Shown: piece by piece, positions 58,792 to 64,000 of the stretch
How positions within the stretch are numbered: the first letter of the stretch is position 1
Layout of the letters: the number at the start of each line of letters is the position of its first letter
Translations under genes and position numbers: made by a program
DNA from: SSF26 sp037443945
Lineage (GTDB): Bacteria > Chloroflexota > Anaerolineae > J102
Reading direction: 5' to 3'
DNA length: 64,000 nucleotides
Assembly: GCA_037443945.1 (NCBI GenBank)
Contig: JBBINH010000012.1
Location: 15,102 to 79,101, forward strand
Notes under the pieces: model-generated
What the model was told of the DNA's origin: nothing
What the model saw: the letters and a program-made list of their open reading frames with translations, nothing else
The model's database searches: none

Positions 58792-60522
58792 TCAGGTGAA
58801 AACGGAGGCGTGGTCCAGCCGCGCCAGTTGCTCCCGTACCAGGTCCATCAGCTCGCGCAGCAGCTCCCGATCGAACCCGAACCGGGCGCCGGCCGTGGCG
58901 AACAGCTCGGGCAGCGAGCGGGTGTAACCCAGGGCCAGCGCCGCGCGATAGCGCGCAACCGCCGTGGCCCGGTCCTGCAAGGCGTTGCGCCAGACCTGAA
59001 GAGCGCCCAACTGGGCCAGACCATACTCGACATAATAAAACGGTATGCTGAAGATGTGACCCTTGCGGTGCCAGCCCGTTTCCTTCTCCGTTTGCAGACC
59101 GCTGTAATCGATGCCGGGCAGATAGCGATCCCACAGTTCGCTCCAGGCCCGGTCGAGGTCCCGGGCGTCCACCGTTTCCGGGGCTTCGGTGTAGAGCCAG
59201 TGTTGAAACCCATCCACAACGGCCATATAGGGGAGGAAGAAGACGATATCCCGCCATTTTTCGGCCAGAACCCGGCGGAAAGCGTCCTCCTCATAAAAGC
59301 CGCCGGCCGCACGCGGCCAGAAGGGGATGCTGAGCAGCTCCATGCCCATGGAGGCGACTTCAGCGAACTCGATCGGGGCGTGATAGTTCCAGAGCAGGGT
59401 TTGGTGGCGGATGGCTTCGGCAAAGTGGAAGGCGTGGCCGCCTTCATGGAGCAGGGTGACCACGTTTTTGGCCGTGCCGGCCGCGTTCATGAAGATGTAG
59501 GGTTGACGGCTGCGCGGAAAGCCGTTGCAGTAACCCCCCGGCGCCTTATGGGGTCGCGAGGCCAGGTCGAGATAGCCCTGGCGCATGGCGCCGAAGTACT
59601 CGCCGAAGACCGGATGGACCTGCCGAAAGATGCGGTGGGCCGTTTCCTCCAGTTCGGCGGCATCGGCAAAGGCCTTGATCGGGGTGGGATGGGGGTCCAC
59701 CGTGGTGAAGGCGGGCAATTCCAGGTCGGTTTCCCAGGGTCGCAGGCTGTCCAGGCCCAGGGTCGCGGCCAGTTGGCGATAGAGTTCGGTGGCCAGAGGA
59801 ACAACTTCCTGGGCAATGGCCTCGCGGAAGGCCAGGCAATCCTCAGGCGTATAATCAAAACGGCCGAGGTGCCGCCACTGGTAAGCGCGGAAATCGGGCA
59901 AGCCGGCATGGCGGGCCAACCGACGTCGTCGGTCCAGCATCTCCAAAAACAGATGGTCCAGATCGTTGCGACGGGCCAGAAAAGCCGCCAGGGCGCGGCG
60001 CCACACCTGTTCGCGCACCTGCCGGTCGGGCGATTGCAAGAGAGGCGCGGCCTGCGGGATCGTCTTCGTTTCGCCTTCCCACGCAAAAGTCAAGCCCCCG
60101 ACGATGTCGTCGTATTGCTTGGCGAGAAGGCGCAATTCGCTGAGAATGGGCACGTTTTCGTCGCGAAACAGCTCGGCTTCGACCCGGAAGCGGCGATAGA
60201 GGTTGGCCGTCTCGGCGGTCGGTTCGTATCCGGGCACGGCCAGCCATTTCCGGCGTAGAGCCTGTTCGGCCCGTTCCCAGGCCGGCAGGATCGTCTGGAC
60301 CCAGTGCTTGAAGCGGTTGGCGGCGGCTTCGTCGGCCGTATTTTCGGTCACCTGGCGATAGAGGGTCGCATAGGCCTCATCGAGAACGGTCGCCAGGTCG
60401 CTCCAGGCTTGCAACCAGTCGCGCACGCGTTCGGGGGTTAGTTCGGCCGCCAGCAAGGCGTCGATATGGGGTTGGATCGTGCTCCAGTCGAGTGGATCGA
60501 TGGCAGTGTAACCGGAGCTCAT
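58792..60522 (-). CDS. M3 family oligoendopeptidase
   Basis: A 576-aa cytoplasmic zinc metallopeptidase of the M3 (oligoendopeptidase F-type) family, which degrades short peptides. The zinc motif is LLHEGGHAFHF (HExxH) with the third ligand Glu downstream in FAEVASMGMELL. The long N-terminal helical region is typical. It has its own strong promoter at 60566-60595. Confidence 0.9.
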   Translation of the reverse strand: MSSGYTAIDPLDWSTIQPHIDALLAAELTPERVRDWLQAWSDLATVLDEAYATLYRQVTENTADEAAANRFKHWVQTILPAWERAEQALRRKWLAVPGYEPTAETANLYRRFRVEAELFRDENVPILSELRLLAKQYDDIVGGLTFAWEGETKTIPQAAPLLQSPDRQVREQVWRRALAAFLARRNDLDHLFLEMLDRRRRLARHAGLPDFRAYQWRHLGRFDYTPEDCLAFREAIAQEVVPLATELYRQLAATLGLDSLRPWETDLELPAFTTVDPHPTPIKAFADAAELEETAHRIFRQVHPVFGEYFGAMRQGYLDLASRPHKAPGGYCNGFPRSRQPYIFMNAAGTAKNVVTLLHEGGHAFHFAEAIRHQTLLWNYHAPIEFAEVASMGMELLSIPFWPRAAGGFYEEDAFRRVLAEKWRDIVFFLPYMAVVDGFQHWLYTEAPETVDARDLDRAWSELWDRYLPGIDYSGLQTEKETGWHRKGHIFSIPFYYVEYGLAQLGALQVWRNALQDRATAVARYRAALALGYTRSLPELFATAGARFGFDRELLRELMDLVREQLARLDHASVFT

Positions 60523-60961
60523 GTGAGGATAGTCCGTGAGTGTTGCGGGCGAAGAAGATGGCCTCAGTATAAAGGTCAGGCCCGGTTGCCGTCAACCAGG
60601 TCTGGGAGGGTCGGCGATCGGCCACCGGTCGCCGCCGATCCGGGCCTGCCGACGGGCAGGGGAGTGCCGGGCCAAGAGCGGCAAGCGGCCGGTTAGGCGA
60701 CGCCGTCAAGCGAGGTCGCCCGTGATGGGCCTTCGGCCTGCGGTCGGGTTGCGCCGACCGGGGGCGTCGGGCCGGGCCGACGCTGGGTATCGTGGGCCCA
60801 GGGAGGCCGATTTTCCGTCTGCGTGCGGTGGCGGGCAGCCGGGTCGGTTATGGCCGATGCCAGGCGCAGCCCCGGCGCCGACCGGTGGCGAGCGTAGCCT
60901 GCCGGCCGGCGCCTACGGGCCGGGTGTGCGCATGGCCATCCTCATGTGCGCAGCGCTACCG
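60523..60961. other. 439-base intergenic region, very GC-rich
   Basis: Apart from the M3 peptidase promoter at its left end, I see only short GC-rich palindromes such as CCTGCC-GAC-GGGCAGG. There is no T-rich terminator and no convincing gene; open frames here are continuations of antisense readings of the neighbouring gene. Confidence 0.4.
60566..60595 (-). promoter_or_regulatory. Promoter of the M3 peptidase gene
   Basis: On the minus strand TTGACG (60590-60595) and TATACT (60566-60571), spacer 18. Transcription would start about 36 bases before the ATG. Confidence 0.7.
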
Positions 60962-63900
60962 CTAACGCAGAATCAACGGCAGATAAAACGCCTCGCCGCC
61001 GATGAAGATCGTGCGGCTGGCCGTGCTGCTCTGGCCGTGGCTGTCGGTGACGCGCAGCGTGATGAGGTGGCGGCCCTCCTGCAGCCCGGTGGCCGAGAGA
61101 TGGCGGCCGTTGCCCAGGTTCCCCTGGCGGTCCGAGCTCCAGCTCAGCCGGGCGTCGGGCAGGTTGCCGTCCTCCACATCGTAGCCTTCGCCTGCCAACA
61201 CCACCCGCTGTTCGGGCAGGAAGTTGGCGCCCTGGTCGGGTGCGATGATGAGCGCCTGCGGCGCCTTGCCCGGCACCTTGAAGGCCGCGTCAGACTGATC
61301 GGAGCCGGTGTTCACGCCATCGGAGGCAATCACCCGGAAGCGGGCCCCATCGCTGCCGGGCAGTTGGCTCAGGTCCACGGTGTGTTGCGTCCCTGTGAGC
61401 TGGGTGACCACCGTCTGCCAGGTGGCGCCGTTATCGGCGCTGTAGAGCAGGGCATAGGTCAGGGGGTCGCCGTCGGGGTCGGCGGCGGTCCAACGCACCG
61501 TCACCGTTTGGCCCAAGACCTCGCCGCCGTTGGGCGCCAGCACCTGCACCGTGGGCGGGTTGGCGCTGACGGGCCGTTCGGCCACGGTCTGGCCCTTGTA
61601 ACGCACGACGACGCGCGCGGTGCCCGACGCCCACGGCACCATCTCGTCAATGGCGGCCATCACGTCCTCGCCTGCATCCGTTTCCGTGTCCACTTTGGGG
61701 ATGAAGGGATAGCTGGCCAGGGTGCCGCCGCCGGCATTCAGCAACGCCAGCGCCCAGTCGTCGCTGGGGGTGGGCGCTTCGCCTGGCGGGATGTCGGTCA
61801 GGCGGTACAGAGTGCTCAGCGTGGCCGTGCCCTGGTTCATATTGGCCTGGCCGAAGACGGCCAGATACTCCGTCGCTTCCGGGAAGGCGGCCGCAGAAGC
61901 CTCGGCACCGGCGGGGGCCACGCCGTCGGCGATCAGCCGATTGCGGATGCCCGTGTAGGTGAAGTCGGAGATCCACTCGTTGGCACAGTAGGTCATTACG
62001 TCGGTCCAGTTCCAGCGATAGACCTCGCGGCGTTCGATGTCCCAGCCGAAATAGCGCAGTGGTGTGCTTGCCGGTCCGCCGATGCGGCCTTCGGGGTAGG
62101 GATACGTGGGCGGATCCCAAGGCCAACGCCAGCCGGCACTGGCGCCGCAGAACTCGGCATGGACGCGGCCGTAGGCGTGCCCCAGCTCGTGGCCGCCGTA
62201 CCAGTCGCCGTAGGAGCCGTCGAAATCCCACCCCCAGTCGCCTGCGCCGGTCGGCCCGGAGGCCACCGCAGCCGGGATGCCGGCCGCGCAGCCGCGCATG
62301 AAGCCACCCGTGTCGCTCACCAAGGCGTAGTAGCGCCAGCGTGGTGGTGACCCGTCCAGACGCCACTGGCGGGCCAACAGCTCATTGACCTTTTTGCAGC
62401 CGTCGTCGCCGTAGTCGGCCGGCGCCCTGGTGTCGGTCCATTCCAGGATAGAGGGGCGCCATACCACCTCGGCCACCGGATAGGCCCGGCGCAGCCAGGA
62501 AAGCAACATGGCGACGTGGTTCCAGTCGGCCAGGTGGGTGACGCCATCCTTAACGTAACGCACGTTGAAGATCTTCACGTACATCGGCGGCGAAGCCGTC
62601 AGGGTCACGGAGGCACAGCGGTTGTTGTTGTCGTAATTGGTTTCGGGCACGAAACGGTCGGAGTTGACCGTAAAGCAGACCGTCAGGTTGCCCTCACCTA
62701 ACATGCCAGGGGGCACCTCAACGTAGAAGCTGTCTTCGATCGCGCCGCGGTAGGGCGCACTGCGCACGGTGATGCGGGCGCCGGGATTATCGGGCAGGAT
62801 GTTACCCAGGCCGGGACCGGTGCGGATAAAGGCGAAACGCCCTGTGACACCCCCACGATTCGGTCCAATGGCGCGCACATGGGCTCGCGCGTAGGTGCGC
62901 TTGTTGGCGATCAGGGGCACGGTGTTGTTCAGGTCCTGGATGGCCTGGGTGATCTCGATGGCATCAACGACCAGGTCCACGGCCAGCGTGGCCGTCGGCG
63001 TGCGCGTCGGCGTGGGGGTGCGCGTCGGTGTGGCGGTACGGGTGGGCGTCGGGGTCACGGTCGGCAACGGCCGGGCCGAGCGCACGGTGAGCACCAGCCT
63101 TGGGCAGCGGGCGGCGCCCCAGCTGCTCTCTCGGCTGTGGAAGCTGCGGGCGTAGTAGTTGGCGCTGGGATCGCCGGTGAGCGGCCCCCGCAGCATCAGG
63201 CCATAGTTGGGCCGCGTGCCGTTCACCCACTGTTGGGCCAGGCCGGTCACCGTCCAGCCCTTGTAGCCCTCCGCCAGGTTCAGGTTGGCCGTGGTCACTG
63301 CTCCATCGAAGCCCGGCATGGTGTTCCAGGTGACCGTGGCCTCGTTCCAGGCCGTGGTGATGGGGTGGATGCCGACGGCCACCGGGTTGAGCCCCTGGCC
63401 GAAATACTGGTACGCCTCGAAGACGGCGCTTTCGATCGTCGAGCCGGCCGGGATGAAGGAGAGGTCGAAGCGCACCACGGAAACTCCCGTAGCCGAGTCC
63501 ACGCCGCCGTAGCCCACGCCGAAGCTGTCGGACGCGCCGGAGCGGAGCATCGGTTCGGAGGCGCTCAGGAAGGCGTCGGCCACGGCGCAGACCGAGACAT
63601 TGCTGGTCACCGGGGTGGGCGTAGCCCCTGGCGTGGCCGTGGGCGTGCGGGTGGGTGTGGGCGTGGGCGTGCGCGTCGGCGTGCGGGTGGGCGTGCGCGT
63701 GGGCGTCGGCGTGCCATAGGTGATCACCAGCCGGGCGTCGTAGAGGTTCTCGCGGCTGTCGAAGTAGCGCATGTTGCAGGTTGTCTCGGCCTGGCTGACC
63801 AGTTTCAGCCCGTAATTAGAATACGTGCCCTGGTACCACTCGCGCACCAGTTGGGTGGCATCCCAACTGACCCAGACGCCGGTGGTTATGCCCACGTCGG

Positions 63901-64000
63901 TGGCGGCGTAAGCCGTGGCCGAGTGGCCGGGCTGGTTGTTCCAGGTGACGCCCGTCTCGGTCCAATCGGCGGTGGCGCGGTGGAGGCCGATCCGGTTGGT
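60962..64000 (-). CDS. Large secreted metzincin-like protein with DNRLRE domains (cut by right edge)
   Basis: At least 1012 residues; the frame is open across the right edge, so the true start lies outside. The visible part begins inside a DNRLRE/CBM96-like domain (ETGVTWNNQPG), followed by a Thr-Pro/Arg linker, a second DNRLRE domain (ADAFLSASEPMLRSG, TAWNEATVTWNTMPG), a second linker, a CARDB-like domain, and a peptidase region with the metzincin zinc motif HELGHAYGRVH (bases about 62160-62195). Ig-like domains follow, and the protein ends FYLPLILR, an ending common on Chloroflexota secreted proteins. Peptidase activity is inferred from the zinc motif only. Confidence 0.72.
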   Translation of the reverse strand, partial: TNRIGLHRATADWTETGVTWNNQPGHSATAYAATDVGITTGVWVSWDATQLVREWYQGTYSNYGLKLVSQAETTCNMRYFDSRENLYDARLVITYGTPTPTRTPTRTPTRTPTPTPTRTPTATPGATPTPVTSNVSVCAVADAFLSASEPMLRSGASDSFGVGYGGVDSATGVSVVRFDLSFIPAGSTIESAVFEAYQYFGQGLNPVAVGIHPITTAWNEATVTWNTMPGFDGAVTTANLNLAEGYKGWTVTGLAQQWVNGTRPNYGLMLRGPLTGDPSANYYARSFHSRESSWGAARCPRLVLTVRSARPLPTVTPTPTRTATPTRTPTPTRTPTATLAVDLVVDAIEITQAIQDLNNTVPLIANKRTYARAHVRAIGPNRGGVTGRFAFIRTGPGLGNILPDNPGARITVRSAPYRGAIEDSFYVEVPPGMLGEGNLTVCFTVNSDRFVPETNYDNNNRCASVTLTASPPMYVKIFNVRYVKDGVTHLADWNHVAMLLSWLRRAYPVAEVVWRPSILEWTDTRAPADYGDDGCKKVNELLARQWRLDGSPPRWRYYALVSDTGGFMRGCAAGIPAAVASGPTGAGDWGWDFDGSYGDWYGGHELGHAYGRVHAEFCGASAGWRWPWDPPTYPYPEGRIGGPASTPLRYFGWDIERREVYRWNWTDVMTYCANEWISDFTYTGIRNRLIADGVAPAGAEASAAAFPEATEYLAVFGQANMNQGTATLSTLYRLTDIPPGEAPTPSDDWALALLNAGGGTLASYPFIPKVDTETDAGEDVMAAIDEMVPWASGTARVVVRYKGQTVAERPVSANPPTVQVLAPNGGEVLGQTVTVRWTAADPDGDPLTYALLYSADNGATWQTVVTQLTGTQHTVDLSQLPGSDGARFRVIASDGVNTGSDQSDAAFKVPGKAPQALIIAPDQGANFLPEQRVVLAGEGYDVEDGNLPDARLSWSSDRQGNLGNGRHLSATGLQEGRHLITLRVTDSHGQSSTASRTIFIGGEAFYLPLILR

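Overview
The window is high-GC DNA with densely packed genes, mostly on the minus strand. It most likely comes from a member of the Chloroflexota (Anaerolineae/Caldilineae/Ardenticatenia type). The basis is indirect: many secreted proteins with Thr-Pro-rich linkers, a C-terminal YLPLILR-type ending, DUF2905 and DUF3467 proteins, a c-di-AMP receptor of the DarA/PstA type and a GH57 enzyme. There is no rRNA or other marker that fixes the taxon. Several promoters share a TTGCC(A/G) -35 box and an ordinary -10 box.

Layout. 1-6.9 kb: one minus-strand operon running from a SorC-type regulator, with a palindromic operator and promoter in front of it, through 2-oxoacid dehydrogenase E1alpha, E1beta and E2 to galactitol-type PTS IIA, IIB and IIC. 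7-11.3 kb: deoxynucleoside kinase, DUF2905, ECF-like sigma factor with a zinc-finger partner, and an ABC exporter. 11.4-15.4 kb: a c-di-AMP receptor made of two fused copies, a mannitol dehydrogenase-family protein and a D-amino-acid oxidase. 15.4-20.3 kb: a promoter-plus-terminator unit that looks like a small RNA or attenuator, then greA-lysS, a GH57 enzyme and a YjbQ protein. 20.3-25.4 kb: a 977-aa beta-helix surface protein, tRNA-Val and a GNAT-like protein. 25.4-38.9 kb: a surface-polysaccharide region (GT39-like protein, two secreted GH-A-like proteins, GT2, UDP-glucuronate decarboxylase) plus housekeeping enzymes. 39.1-39.3 kb: two tRNA-Lys genes with promoter and terminator. 39.6-51.7 kb: GT4, orphan E1beta, DUF3467, recN, nadK, a cytoplasmic-looking GH-A protein, hisS, then a translin / split-Cas4 / L,D-transpeptidase operon. 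51.9-56.2 kb: a TOMM (YcaO/SagB/ThiF) gene cluster. 56.6-64 kb: SDR, pterin dehydratase, orphan E1alpha, M3 peptidase and a secreted metzincin-like protein cut by the right edge.

Two systems stand out. First, at 51.9-56.2 kb, a SagB-type dehydrogenase, a YcaO cyclodehydratase ending in a PxPxP-like tail, and a ThiF-like partner follow a 338-aa protein with a twin-arginine signal. That protein's last ~27 residues include an almost pure Cys/Ser/Thr stretch. This looks like a thiazole/oxazole-modified core carried on the C-terminus of a Tat-exported protein rather than on a short precursor peptide. Second, at 49.4-51.6 kb, the Cas4 family is encoded as two separate, membrane-anchored halves. The N-terminal half carries the first Fe-S cysteine. 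The C-terminal half carries the nuclease motifs and the other three cysteines. They flank an L,D-transpeptidase gene and lie behind a translin gene, with no CRISPR array nearby.

Starts were chosen from Shine-Dalgarno matches, stop/start overlaps and family N-termini. All family assignments come from reading motifs; no database search was run.
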